A stretch of 36,094 nucleotides of DNA from Vulcanimicrobiia bacterium. Its GTDB lineage: Bacteria; Vulcanimicrobiota; Vulcanimicrobiia; Vulcanimicrobiales; Vulcanimicrobiaceae. Made by a program: the position numbers and the translations under genes. A model generated the notes under the pieces. It ran no database searches, had not been told where the DNA came from, and saw only the letters and a program-made list of their open reading frames with translations. Below are positions 1 to 9,620 of this stretch, one piece after another. Every line of letters begins with the position of its first letter. The stretch's first letter is position 1. The stretch spans positions 1 through 36,094 of the forward strand of contig JAICWY010000019.1 in the NCBI GenBank assembly GCA_025934645.1, in the 5' to 3' direction.

Positions 1-861
<861 letters not shown>

Positions 862-862
862 C

Positions 863-1279
863 ATGCCGGCGACCATCCCGTTCAAGCTCATCACGCCCAC
901 GAAGGTCGTCTTCGAAGGCGACGCGGATCTGGTGATCGCGGTGACCACCGAGGGCGAGGAAGGCATCCTCGCCCACCACGCGCCGTTTCTGAGCGCCCTT
1001 CGGCCCGGCGTGCTCCGCGCGAACATCGTCGAGAACGGTGCGGCGCGCCGCCTCGAACTGGCGACGAGCGACGGCTTCATGCAGGCGTTGCCGGACGGCG
1101 TGACCGTGCTTGTCGACGACGCGCTCGCGTTCGAGGACGTCGACGTGGCCGCGACCCGCGCCGAGCTGAGTGAAGCGACCGAGCGGCACAAGAGCGCCGC
1201 CGATCCGATGGCCGCCGCGCGCGAACAGGCGATCATCGATTTTGCAAACGCCAAATTACGTCTGACCGGACACCACTAA
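863..1279 (+). CDS. atpC: ATP synthase F1 subunit epsilon
   Basis: This is the epsilon subunit of F1Fo ATP synthase, part of the central stalk, which couples rotation and inhibits ATP hydrolysis. The 138-residue length is normal. The N-terminal beta-sandwich begins FKLITPTKVVFEGDAD and includes the family signature GEEGILAHHAPFLSALRPG. The last 45 residues form the charged helical C-terminal domain. The ATG lies one base after the atpD stop, so translation is probably coupled. As the last atp gene it is followed by an unrelated small membrane protein and murA. Confidence 0.97.
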   Translation: MPATIPFKLITPTKVVFEGDADLVIAVTTEGEEGILAHHAPFLSALRPGVLRANIVENGAARRLELATSDGFMQALPDGVTVLVDDALAFEDVDVAATRAELSEATERHKSAADPMAAAREQAIIDFANAKLRLTGHH

Positions 1280-1302
1280 ACGCCCGGCGAATCAGCCAAC
1301 TC

Positions 1303-1890
1303 GTGCGGCGTGCACCAGGTTGGATCGTTTTGGCGGGCATTGGGCTGGAACTGGGCGTTCTCGCTTTTTTGTCACGCGTTGTATATGCGCGGAGCGGGCC
1401 TCGACAGGGCTCGGCCGTCCTTCGACAAGCTCAGGATGACACCGGGGTAGCGGCTCATGCTGACAGCAGTGTAGCGGCTCATGCTGACAGCAGTGTAGCG
1501 GCTCAGGATGAAATGTTTATCAGTCATGGTGAGCCAAGCGAAGCGCGGTCGAACCACGGGCCGAGCGTAGTCGAGGCCAAGAAAAAGTCCCCCATCGATT
1601 TCATCAAAGAATCCGCCGGCGACGACACGCGCTACTATCGCGCGAGCGACGAACGTGGAGCGATGCTCTACGCCGCCTTTTATGCCGACGGTCGCGTGCG
1701 TCTCGCGGACGACACGCACCGCTTCGCAGGTATGGTGCGCAACGGGCGCGCGGAGTTACTCGATATTGAAAACAATGCGTGGAGTGAGTTGTTCTTGTCG
1801 GTGACGCCCTCGGGGCAAATGCAATTGGAACTGCGCGGCGGTCCTTACGACGCGCGCGTGCTTACGTGTGACAAAGTAGCGACGATATGA
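1303..1890 (+). CDS. Hypothetical membrane-anchored protein with an in-frame palindromic repeat
   Basis: I do not recognise a family. From the GTG start the 195-residue product has one N-terminal membrane segment (about residues 7-30), a low-complexity linker (about 33-91), and a compact C-terminal part (about 95-195) rich in Arg/Asp and predicted beta strands. The linker is encoded by a repeat element at 1399-1576 that has a second, intergenic copy at 11194-11315. Inside it, a 24-bp tandem unit gives the octapeptide VAAHADSS twice. The element has kept the frame open. The TGA stop overlaps the murA ATG (ATGA), so the gene appears coupled to murA. Alternatively, the N-terminal part is a decayed gene and only the region after the element is functional. 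Confidence 0.6.
   Translation: MRRAPGWIVLAGIGLELGVLAFLSRVVYARSGPRQGSAVLRQAQDDTGVAAHADSSVAAHADSSVAAQDEMFISHGEPSEARSNHGPSVVEAKKKSPIDFIKESAGDDTRYYRASDERGAMLYAAFYADGRVRLADDTHRFAGMVRNGRAELLDIENNAWSELFLSVTPSGQMQLELRGGPYDARVLTCDKVATI
1399..1576. repeat. Palindromic interspersed element, copy 1 (inside a coding region)
   Basis: The left half (1399-1440) contains cctcgacagggctcgg followed by ccttcgacaagctcaggat. The right half (1523-1576) contains gtcatggtgagcc, ggtcgaacc and ccgagcgtagtcgagg, which are imperfect reverse complements of the left-half blocks in reverse order. The two halves therefore form one large imperfect inverted repeat. A 24-bp unit, gtagcggctcatgctgacag plus cagt, is present twice in tandem at 1447-1494 with a third partial unit to about 1510. 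A related element with the same block order lies at 11194-11315. Confidence 0.75.
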
Positions 1891-3254
1891 ACACCTTGGA
1901 TCGCCTGGAAACAACTCTCCGCGTGCGCGGCGGCGCGCCGCTCGAGGGTTCGGTTCCCACGCAAGGCGCGAAGAACGCCGCGTTGCCCATCATGGCCGCT
2001 TCGCTTTTGGCGAAAGGCAAAGTTACGCTGCACCGCGTGCCGCGCATCACCGACGTTTCGGTGATGTGGTCGCTGCTCGAAGCGCTGGGCGCGCGTCTGC
2101 GCCACGAAGGCAACGGCACCGTAACGATCGACGCCAGCAACGTCGCTTCCCACCGCGCGCCGTACACGCTGGTGCGAAAACTCAATGCCAGCTTCGATAT
2201 CGTCGGTCCACTGCTCGGCCGGTTCGGACGCGCGGAGGTTCCGCTTCCCGGCGGATGCGTGCTCGGAACGCGCGCGACCGACATGCACGAACAAGCCTTT
2301 ATCGCGCTCGGATGCGAAGTGAAAAACGCGCACGGCTATCTGATCGCGACCTCGAAAAAACGTAGGCTGGAAGGCGCGGACGTAAGTTTCCGCATGCCCA
2401 GCGTCGGCGCGACGAAGAACGCGATGCTCGCGTCGGTGCTGGCCGACGGCACGACGACGCTTCGCAACGTCGCGATGGAGCCTGAAGTCGTCGATCTCGC
2501 AAACTTCCTGATCGCGATGGGCGCGACGATCAAAGGCGCCGGCTCGGACACGATCGTGATAGAAGGCGTGCGCGAATTGCACGGCGTCGAGTACACGATT
2601 ATTGCGGATCGCATCGTCGCCGGCACGCTGCTGCTCTCCGGCGCCGCGACACGCGGCGACGTAACGGTCAAAAACTGCGTTCCGGATCATCTGCACGCCG
2701 TCACGCTGAAGCTGCAAGAGTGCGGGGCGAAACTCACCTCGGGCGACGACTGGATCCGCGTGCAAGCCGATCGCATCACCGGCGGCACGGAGATCCTCAC
2801 CGCCCCGTATCCCGGTTTTCCGACCGACCTGCAACCGCAAATGATCTCGTTCCTATGCACGGCGCCGGGCACGAGCGTAATCGAAGAATCGATCTTCAAC
2901 GCGCGCTTTTCATACGTCAACGAACTGGCGCGCATGGGCGCCGACGTTCGCGTCTCCATGGAAAGCAACACGGCGGTAGTCAAAGGCGGCTCGCCGCTTT
3001 CGGGCGCGCCCGTGGAAGCGCCCGACATCCGCGCCGGCGCGGCTCTGGTCGTGGCGGGCCTTGCGGCGCAAGGCGAGACCGAGATTATCGGCCTGGAGTA
3101 CATCGACCGGGGGCACGAGCGGCTCGAGGAAATGCTCTCCGCGCTCGGCGGCCAAGTGCAGCGGGCAAGCGGCATCACGCCATTGGCCGAACCCAACGGA
3201 GTTTTCGAAACGAGCGCGTATCCTACGACGCGGGCACGGACTGCCGAAGACTAA
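1887..3254 (+). CDS. murA: UDP-N-acetylglucosamine 1-carboxyvinyltransferase
   Basis: MurA transfers enolpyruvate from PEP to UDP-GlcNAc, the first committed step of peptidoglycan synthesis in the cytoplasm. The 455-residue product has the EPSP-synthase-like fold. The N-terminal QGAKNAALPI holds the conserved substrate-binding Lys (K29). The loop PGGCVLGTRATDMHEQ carries the PEP-reactive Cys (C124), so the enzyme should be of the fosfomycin-sensitive Cys type. The FPTDLQPQ and RAGAALVVAGLAAQGETEI segments are also typical. The ATG overlaps the upstream stop by four bases. The length exceeds the usual ~420 residues because of a short unstructured C-terminal tail. Confidence 0.97.
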   Translation: MNTLDRLETTLRVRGGAPLEGSVPTQGAKNAALPIMAASLLAKGKVTLHRVPRITDVSVMWSLLEALGARLRHEGNGTVTIDASNVASHRAPYTLVRKLNASFDIVGPLLGRFGRAEVPLPGGCVLGTRATDMHEQAFIALGCEVKNAHGYLIATSKKRRLEGADVSFRMPSVGATKNAMLASVLADGTTTLRNVAMEPEVVDLANFLIAMGATIKGAGSDTIVIEGVRELHGVEYTIIADRIVAGTLLLSGAATRGDVTVKNCVPDHLHAVTLKLQECGAKLTSGDDWIRVQADRITGGTEILTAPYPGFPTDLQPQMISFLCTAPGTSVIEESIFNARFSYVNELARMGADVRVSMESNTAVVKGGSPLSGAPVEAPDIRAGAALVVAGLAAQGETEIIGLEYIDRGHERLEEMLSALGGQVQRASGITPLAEPNGVFETSAYPTTRARTAED

Positions 3255-3281
3255 CTAGCAGGGCTTTTTCCTATTTTCTAG

Positions 3282-4277
<996 letters not shown>

Positions 4278-4301
4278 TTCGCAGTTTCGTAGTACCATTG
4301 C

Positions 4302-4328
4302 AAAACGGCGCCGACAGGTGCCGTTTTT
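4302..4328 (+). terminator. Rho-independent terminator after mreB
   Basis: The arms aaaacggcgcc (4302-4312) and ggtgccgtttt (4317-4327) form an 11-bp stem with one G-U pair and a gaca loop, followed by a T run. It lies 24 bases after the mreB stop and before tsaC. Confidence 0.85.
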
Positions 4329-4352
4329 CATTTACGGGTATCACATTACGAG

Positions 4353-5015
4353 ATGCGTGTACCACAGGTTATAGACGCTCGTAAGGAAGCGCATGCTCGC
4401 GTGGTGGAAGAAGTGGCGAGCGTCGTTTACGGCGGCGGGACAGTGATTTTTCCTACGGATACGGTGTACGGCATCGGCTGCGATCCGTACAACGCCGATG
4501 CCATCGCCCGCATTTACGGCGCGAAGGAACGGCCCGCGAACAAACCGCTCTCGCTGCACCTCGCAACGCTCGGTGAGTTCCTGGAGTACGTCAAAGACCG
4601 GCGCGAAGTCACCGGCGCGGCGCGCCGCCTGATGCCCGGCCCGGTGACGATAATTATCCCGCGTCCTGCGTTTATCGGAGAGGAGGTGACCTCGGGTCTG
4701 CCCTCGCTCGGCTTCCGCGTTCCCGACGACGCGCTATGTGCCGCTCTTCTCGAGCGGTGCGGTCCGCTGGCAGCGACCAGCGCAAACCTTAGCGGCGAAG
4801 GGGCGTATTATGGAGGCGGAGACGTGGAGCGCCTGCCCGCGGCGGATTTGCTGGTGGAAGCCGGCCCGACGCGCTACCGGCGCGACTCGACGGTCATCGA
4901 CATGACGGGGAGCCGGCCCATCGTCTTGCGCGAAGGGGTTGTCTCCACCGAGCGGCTAAGCGAGCTGCTCGGCCCGCTGAGCGGCCAACCGACGCCGATC
5001 CGAAGGAGCCCATGA
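4353..5015 (+). CDS. tsaC: L-threonylcarbamoyladenylate synthase (Sua5/YciO/YrdC/YwlC family)
   Basis: This enzyme makes threonylcarbamoyl-AMP from Thr, bicarbonate and ATP for the t6A37 modification of ANN-decoding tRNAs. The 220-residue product shows the YrdC signatures: PTDTVYGIGCD (34-44), the K.RP..KPLSLHL strand (58-70), PGPVTIIIPRP, SLGFRVPDD and AATSANLSGE. It lacks the C-terminal Sua5 domain, so it is the short TsaC/YwlC form. The ATG at 4353 follows a terminator, so it probably begins a new transcript continuing through the LptA-like genes to rarA. Its TGA overlaps the next ATG. Confidence 0.93.
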   Translation: MRVPQVIDARKEAHARVVEEVASVVYGGGTVIFPTDTVYGIGCDPYNADAIARIYGAKERPANKPLSLHLATLGEFLEYVKDRREVTGAARRLMPGPVTIIIPRPAFIGEEVTSGLPSLGFRVPDDALCAALLERCGPLAATSANLSGEGAYYGGGDVERLPAADLLVEAGPTRYRRDSTVIDMTGSRPIVLREGVVSTERLSELLGPLSGQPTPIRRSP

Positions 5016-5521
5016 ACCGACGTATCCTCACCGCCATCCTCGCCGCGCTGCTCTTTACCGGGCAAGCCGCGTTTGGCGCGCCTTCCAAAAGTCCGGACAA
5101 TTCCGCGGTCGGCTTCGGCCTCTCCGACTGGCACGTGTCCACGGGCGAACTCGACATCCAAAATTATCAGACGGGCGATTTTACCGCGCCGCAGCCGATT
5201 ACGCTCACGCGTCCGGGCAGTTCGATTCACGCGGACCGCGCCGTCGGAAACTTTGTGCGTAAACAAGCGACGCTGACCGGCAGCGTGGTGCTGCACGACG
5301 ACAACGGCGTGCTGACCAAGCTCAGCGGCACGGGCGGCTCGAACAAACCGGCGACGCTTACGTGCGATACGCTGCAGATCGACGGCGTGAGTAAGACGTA
5401 TACCGCGACCGGAAACGTGCACTTCAATCAAGGCGGCAGCCAAGTCAGCGCGGACCGCGCGGTCATCAACGGCGCGACGCACGAACTGCACCTCTACGGG
5501 AACGTGCAGCTGCAGCAATGA
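5012..5521 (+). CDS. LptA/OstA-like periplasmic protein 1
   Basis: The 169-residue protein has a signal peptide (MNRRILTAILAALLF, likely cleaved after the QAAFGA stretch) and OstA/LptA-type beta-strand repeats, such as ITLTRPGSSIHADRA and TLTCDTLQIDGVSKTY. LptA proteins form the beta-jellyroll bridge that carries lipopolysaccharide across the periplasm. AAGGAG lies three bases before the ATG, and both ends overlap neighbouring genes by four bases. It is clearly paralogous to the next gene, with matching blocks (ITLTR, ADRA.GN, PATLT.DTL, ATH.L.L). It could act as LptC or LptA; sequence alone does not decide. Confidence 0.75.
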   Translation: MNRRILTAILAALLFTGQAAFGAPSKSPDNSAVGFGLSDWHVSTGELDIQNYQTGDFTAPQPITLTRPGSSIHADRAVGNFVRKQATLTGSVVLHDDNGVLTKLSGTGGSNKPATLTCDTLQIDGVSKTYTATGNVHFNQGGSQVSADRAVINGATHELHLYGNVQLQQ

Positions 5522-6150
5522 AGCGCGCGGCCCCGATGCTCTTCCTGGTTGCGCTGATCGCGGCCGCACCGGCGCAAAAGCCGGCAAGCAGCGCGAAGAT
5601 CGGCGAGTGGAATCTTCAGACGGATCAGTTGAACGCGAATCTGATCAGCGGCGTATTTTCCGCGCCGCACAAAGTGACGCTAACGCGCGCCGACGGTTCG
5701 ATCGTCGTCGCCGATCGCGCAACCGGCAATTACAAACATCGTCAGGCGAACCTGTCCGGGCACGTCAGCATGCACGATGCGAGCGGCACGTTCGGCTTAA
5801 AGAGCGCGCAGAGCGGGCAATCGCACGGGCCTGCCACGCTCACCGCCGACACGCTGCGGCTGGACGATGCCGCGCGGCTCTACGACGCGCGCGGCAGCGT
5901 GCACTACGAGCAAGGCGATACGTCGGCGGACGCACAGGAAGCGCATTTGAACGACGCGACGCATCAGCTAGATCTCACGGGCAAAGTGCACGTGGTCCAA
6001 GGCGATCGCACGCTGACCTGCGAGAGCGCGACGTATAACACGCAAAGCGGATCGGGTGAGGCCGATACGAACGTGTTCATGACGTTCCCCGGCATCACGC
6101 CAACGTTTGCGACGCCCAAGCCGCTGAAACTTCCCGGCACGAAACCATGA
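5518..6150 (+). CDS. LptA/OstA-like periplasmic protein 2
   Basis: This 210-residue paralogue of the preceding gene has an N-terminal signal sequence (MKRAAPMLFLVALIAAAPA, cleavage probably before QKP) and the same beta-repeat pattern: VTLTRADGSIVVADRATGN, ATLTADTLRLDD, ATHQLDLTGKVHVVQGDRTL. It extends about 40 residues further than its neighbour, with one more repeat and a Pro/Lys-rich tail. The overlap with both neighbours suggests a single transcript and perhaps equal expression. Lipopolysaccharide or lipid bridging is inferred from the fold; no lptB, lptF or lptG is in the window. Confidence 0.75.
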   Translation: MKRAAPMLFLVALIAAAPAQKPASSAKIGEWNLQTDQLNANLISGVFSAPHKVTLTRADGSIVVADRATGNYKHRQANLSGHVSMHDASGTFGLKSAQSGQSHGPATLTADTLRLDDAARLYDARGSVHYEQGDTSADAQEAHLNDATHQLDLTGKVHVVQGDRTLTCESATYNTQSGSGEADTNVFMTFPGITPTFATPKPLKLPGTKP

Positions 6151-7430
6151 TGGACGCAGGTCCGTCGCTGTTCGAATCCGGATCCGGCACGGCGGCGCCG
6201 CTCGCGGCGCGCATGCGGCCGCGTACGCTCGATGAATTCGTCGGACAAACGCATATCGTGGGTGAGGGCCACGCGCTGCGCCGCGCGATTCAAAAAGACA
6301 ACGTTCCCTCGCTCATTTTATGGGGACCGCCCGGCACCGGAAAGACGACGCTCGCGGAGATCATCGCGCGCATGACCGGCGCGCATTTCACCGCGATATC
6401 GGCGGTGAGCGCGGGCGTCGCCGATCTGCGCAAAGTCGTCGCGGAGGCGCAGCACCGGCGCGCGCTCGGCAAACGCACGGTGCTCTTCATCGATGAGATT
6501 CACCGCTTCAACAAAGGGCAGCAAGACGCGGTGTTGCCCTGGGTGGAGAACGGCACGGTGACGCTCATCGGCGCGACCACGGAGAATCCGTCGTTCGAAG
6601 TCAATTCCGCCTTGCTCTCGCGCTCGCGCGTCTTCGTTTTGAAGTCGCTCACCGATGACGATATCGGAGCGATCGTCGATCGCGCGCTTTCGGATACGGA
6701 TCGCGGCCTGGGCAACGTGAACGTGCGCTTGGAGCCTGATGCGCGCGAAGCGCTCGTCGGGTTATCGAACGGCGACGCGCGCAGCGCACTCGGAACGCTG
6801 GAATTTGCGGTGAGCGCCGCGCCGGAAGACGCGGACGGCACGCACGTCGTCACCAAAGAGGTCGTCGCGGATGCGATGCAGCGGCGCGCGGTGTCTTACG
6901 ATAAAGGCGGCGACCAGCATTACGACGTTATTAGCGCGTTCATCAAAAGCATTCGAGCCGGCGATCCGGACGCGGCGATCTATTGGCTCGCGCGCATGCT
7001 GGACGGCGGCGAAGATCCGCTCTTCATCGCCAGACGCTTGGTGATTCTTGCATCGGAAGACGTCGGACTCGCCGATTCGCGCGGCATCTCGGTTGCGATG
7101 GCCGCGCAGCAAGCGGTGCACTTCGTCGGCATGCCGGAAGGATTCTATCCGCTGGCGCATGCGACGCTGTATTTGGCGCGCGCACCGAAGAGCAACAGCG
7201 TGGGCCGCGCATACGGCGCCGCAATGCGCGACGTCGAACAAACGCGCAACGAACCGGTGCCGCTGCATCTGCGCAATGCCCCAACCGGCTTAATGAAAGA
7301 GCTCGGCTACGGCAAAGATTACCATTACGCTCACGACGACTACGCCGTCAAACAAACGAACCTCCCGGAAAACCTCAGCACCCGCAAATACTACGCCCCA
7401 GGCCCGCACGACGAAAACCCAACATCGTGA
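6147..7430 (+). CDS. rarA: Replication-associated recombination protein RarA (MgsA/WRNIP1 family AAA ATPase)
   Basis: RarA is a clamp-loader-like AAA+ ATPase that acts at stalled replication forks. The 427-residue product has Walker A GPPGTGKTT (60-68) and Walker B VLFIDEIHRF (112-121), followed by GATTENPSFEVNSALLSRSRVF, which holds sensor 1 and the arginine finger. The C-terminal tetramerisation domain includes KGGDQHYDVISAFIKSIRAGDPDAA and GYGKDYHYAHD. Length and motifs are standard. The start is in an ATGATG overlapping the previous stop. The function is clear, but the placement after envelope genes is not explained. Confidence 0.95.
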   Translation: MMDAGPSLFESGSGTAAPLAARMRPRTLDEFVGQTHIVGEGHALRRAIQKDNVPSLILWGPPGTGKTTLAEIIARMTGAHFTAISAVSAGVADLRKVVAEAQHRRALGKRTVLFIDEIHRFNKGQQDAVLPWVENGTVTLIGATTENPSFEVNSALLSRSRVFVLKSLTDDDIGAIVDRALSDTDRGLGNVNVRLEPDAREALVGLSNGDARSALGTLEFAVSAAPEDADGTHVVTKEVVADAMQRRAVSYDKGGDQHYDVISAFIKSIRAGDPDAAIYWLARMLDGGEDPLFIARRLVILASEDVGLADSRGISVAMAAQQAVHFVGMPEGFYPLAHATLYLARAPKSNSVGRAYGAAMRDVEQTRNEPVPLHLRNAPTGLMKELGYGKDYHYAHDDYAVKQTNLPENLSTRKYYAPGPHDENPTS

Positions 7431-7458
7431 TCACTACTGGTACGCAACAAGGGGGATG

Positions 7459-7514
7459 GGCCGAAGGCCGGGGGCCCCGCGCGTCCCGCGCGGGGGGCGG
7501 GGAGCGCGAAGCGC
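7459..7514. repeat. Cluster of GC-rich hairpins downstream of rarA
   Basis: Three consecutive inverted repeats lie side by side: ggcc-gaa-ggcc (7459-7469), ccccgcgcg-tcc-cgcgcgggg (7475-7495, nine perfect pairs) and gcgc-gaa-gcgc (7504-7514). The G-rich composition contrasts with the flanking genes. It resembles an extragenic palindromic repeat, but no second copy is in the window. Confidence 0.6.
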
Positions 7515-7533
7515 GGATTCGCCCTTCAAACAT

Positions 7534-7583
7534 AACGGGAAAAGTAGGCGGTCCGGATTCCCCGGACCGCCATTTTTCCCGTT
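7534..7583. terminator. Strong, probably bidirectional terminator
   Basis: The inner stem ggcggtccgg/ccggaccgcc (7547-7556 and 7562-7571, loop attcc) is perfect. The outer arms aacgggaaaa (7534-7543) and ttttcccgtt (7574-7583) also pair, giving about 20 base pairs with a small internal bulge. The A-rich and T-rich outer arms allow it to terminate in either direction. It separates rarA from the cysteine desulfurase operon. Confidence 0.75.
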
Positions 7584-7625
7584 GCTACTTCTCGGAGTTG
7601 TGTGCAATGGAGCTTCGCACGAGCG

Positions 7626-7631
7626 TATAGT
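7626..7631 (+). promoter_or_regulatory. Possible -10 element (TATAGT) for the desulfurase-sigma operon
   Basis: TATAGT lies 24 bases upstream of the GTG start at 7656 and downstream of the terminator. No good -35 hexamer is found at 16-18 bases spacing, so the call is tentative. Confidence 0.3.
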
Positions 7632-7655
7632 AGAACTGCCATCTGAGAAAGTGCT

Positions 7656-8813
7656 GTGACGGAGCGGATTTATTTGGACCATGCGGCGACGACGCCGGTG
7701 CGCGAGGAAGCGCTCCAGGCGATGCTGCCGCATTTTACCTCCGGCTACAACGCGAGCTCGGTGCATGCGGAGGGCCGCGCCGCGCGGCTCACACTCGACG
7801 ACGCGCGCCTGCGCGTCGCACAGTGCTTAGGCGCAAAGCCGAAGGAGATCGTGTTTACCGGCGGCGGATCGGAAGGCGATAACCTGGCGTTGTTCGGCGT
7901 CGCGCGGGCGCTGCGCGAGCGCGGCCGGCACATCGTCTCCTCGGCGATCGAGCATCATGCCGTGCTGCATGCCTTGGATGCGCTGCGCGACGAAGGCTTC
8001 GAGGTGACGCTGCTCGCGGTCGACGCGCAGGGCCGCGTGGATCCGCAGGCGTTCGCGGCGGCGCTCACCCCCGGAACGACGCTTGCCAGCATCATGTTCG
8101 CGAACAACGAAACCGGCACGCTGCAGCCGGTTACCGAACTGGCTGCGATCGCGCGCGAACGCGGCGTGCTCTTTCACACGGATGCCGTGCAGGCCGCGCC
8201 CTATCTGCCGCTCGACGTGCGCGAGCTCGGCGTGGATCTGCTTTCGATTGCGGCGCACAAGTTCTACGGTCCCAAGGGCACCGGGGCGTTATTCGTGCGC
8301 GACGGCACGCCGATTCATCCCATTCTCGTGGGCGGGAGCCAGGAATCTTCAAGGCGCGCCGGCACCGAAAATGTTGCCGCAATTGCGGGCATGGCGGCCG
8401 CGTTCCAACTAGCGGTCCGCGAGCGCGACGAACGTGCGCCGCGAATCCGCGGCCTGCGCGATGCGTTCGAATCGGCAGTGCTCGCGCGCATTCCGGGCGT
8501 GCGCGTGAACGGCGGCGGGGCACCCCGAGCACCCCACATCTCGAACCTAGGCTTTCGGGGGGTGACGTCGGAGCAGCTGCTGATCCGGTTGGACATGGAC
8601 GGCATCGCGGTCTCCGCGGGGAGTGCGTGCGCCGCGGGAGCGATCGAGCCCAGCCACGTGATCGCCGCGCTCGGCTTGCCCGAGGAGTGGCTGACCGGGG
8701 TCATCCGTTTTTCGCTTGGCCGGAGCACGGATGAGGGCCAGATTGCCCGCACTGTGGAGGTGCTCGAGCGAGCAGTCGCGGACTTGCGTTCCATTTCGGG
8801 TATTCCTGCGTAA
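7656..8813 (+). CDS. Cysteine desulfurase (NifS/IscS family)
   Basis: This PLP enzyme converts cysteine to alanine and a persulfide for Fe-S cluster assembly or tRNA thiolation. The 385-residue product shows the group I pattern: YLDHAATTPV at the N-terminus, the IEHHAV segment, the PLP Lys in AAHKFYGPKG (K202), GGSQESSRRAGTEN, and the catalytic Cys loop SAGSACAAG (C325). The GTG start is preceded by only a weak purine stretch. No IscU, IscR or MnmA gene is next to it. Instead it is followed, after 62 bases, by stress-type genes and a sigma switch, so its sulfur acceptor is unknown. Confidence 0.93.
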   Translation: MTERIYLDHAATTPVREEALQAMLPHFTSGYNASSVHAEGRAARLTLDDARLRVAQCLGAKPKEIVFTGGGSEGDNLALFGVARALRERGRHIVSSAIEHHAVLHALDALRDEGFEVTLLAVDAQGRVDPQAFAAALTPGTTLASIMFANNETGTLQPVTELAAIARERGVLFHTDAVQAAPYLPLDVRELGVDLLSIAAHKFYGPKGTGALFVRDGTPIHPILVGGSQESSRRAGTENVAAIAGMAAAFQLAVRERDERAPRIRGLRDAFESAVLARIPGVRVNGGGAPRAPHISNLGFRGVTSEQLLIRLDMDGIAVSAGSACAAGAIEPSHVIAALGLPEEWLTGVIRFSLGRSTDEGQIARTVEVLERAVADLRSISGIPA

Positions 8814-8875
8814 TAAACCAAGCGTAACGGGGAATAGTTGGTTCACGTTGGGGGCATACCCGCACGGAGGTTATC

Positions 8876-9292
8876 TTGAGTACGGGCTTTGATTGGGCTC
8901 CCTTTCTCGATGTCGGCGTCGGAGTCGGCGTCTTTTTGATCGGGCTAGGCGTCTTTATCGCTATGATGTCGCTCGCGCGCACGTTGCGGCGGGTGAACGG
9001 CACGCTCGACGTGGTGGACGAGCAGATCGGCGCACTCGGCAAGCCAGTGAGCCAGACGCTCTCGCACGTCGGCGGAATCGCCGATACGGCGGACCAAACC
9101 ATCGCGCGCCTCTCGGGCGTGGTCGCCTCGCTCGAGCAGGTAGCGTCCTCGCTTGCGCACACGGCCAAGCTCGCGCAGGAAGCGGTGAGTCCGGCGATCG
9201 TCAACGCCGGTGCCGCGATCGGCGGAATCAGCGCCGGTCTCCGGCGGTTGATCCGCGGGAACGGCAGCAAAGGTACTGAGGAGAACGCATGA
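8876..9292 (+). CDS. DUF948 (YtxG-like) membrane-anchored protein
   Basis: The 138-residue product has one N-terminal membrane helix (about 12-33), then a long heptad-rich amphipathic region (RRVNGTLDVVDEQI to SSLAHTAKLAQEAV), as in DUF948 proteins such as Bacillus YtxG. The TTG start at 8876 is supported by CGGAGG at 8865-8870, five bases upstream. The stop overlaps the ATG of the YtxH-like gene. In B. subtilis ytxG and ytxH are adjacent general-stress genes, and here the pair directly precedes a sigma-factor switch. The molecular role of the family is not established. Confidence 0.8.
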   Translation: MSTGFDWAPFLDVGVGVGVFLIGLGVFIAMMSLARTLRRVNGTLDVVDEQIGALGKPVSQTLSHVGGIADTADQTIARLSGVVASLEQVASSLAHTAKLAQEAVSPAIVNAGAAIGGISAGLRRLIRGNGSKGTEENA

Positions 9293-9612
9293 ACGACGAC
9301 GGACCCGGCAAGAGCGGCGGCGGATTTTTCGCAGGATTCATCGTTGGCGTGCTCGCCGGCGCCGCGCTGGCCTACGTCATCATGCAAGAGGAAGCGCGCG
9401 ATTTGATCGTCGGCAAGGCGCGCGAAGCCGGCAACTTTGCCATGGATGCAACCGGCGATCTGCGCGCGAACGCGCAGGATCTCTACGAACGGGGCAAATC
9501 CGTCGTCGACAACGCGCGCAGCAATGTGAACGCGGCTGTCGATGAAGGGCAAAGCACCGCAACCCAACTGCGCGACGAGTTGTCGCGTCAATCGCAAACT
9601 TTGGATTCTTAG
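9289..9612 (+). CDS. YtxH domain-containing protein
   Basis: The 107-residue product begins with a Gly-rich leader and one membrane helix (GFFAGFIVGVLAGAALAYVI, about residues 9-28), followed by an Ala/Glu/Arg-rich helical tail. This is the YtxH pattern. It overlaps the DUF948 gene by four bases, and its stop codon overlaps the AGGAG that serves the next gene, so the operon is tightly packed. YtxH proteins are linked to envelope or general stress in Bacillus, but their biochemical function is unknown. Confidence 0.8.
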   Translation: MNDDGPGKSGGGFFAGFIVGVLAGAALAYVIMQEEARDLIVGKAREAGNFAMDATGDLRANAQDLYERGKSVVDNARSNVNAAVDEGQSTATQLRDELSRQSQTLDS

Positions 9613-9620
9613 GAGCAAGT

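Noticed and set aside
1845-2840. Long minus-strand frame across murA
   Set aside because: MurA is unambiguous on the plus strand; this frame is Arg/Ala/His-rich shadow coding.
4336-4341. GGGTAT before tsaC as a sigma-F-type promoter
   Set aside because: The nearest GTTT (4323) is only seven bases from GGGTAT and lies in the terminator, so the spacing does not fit.
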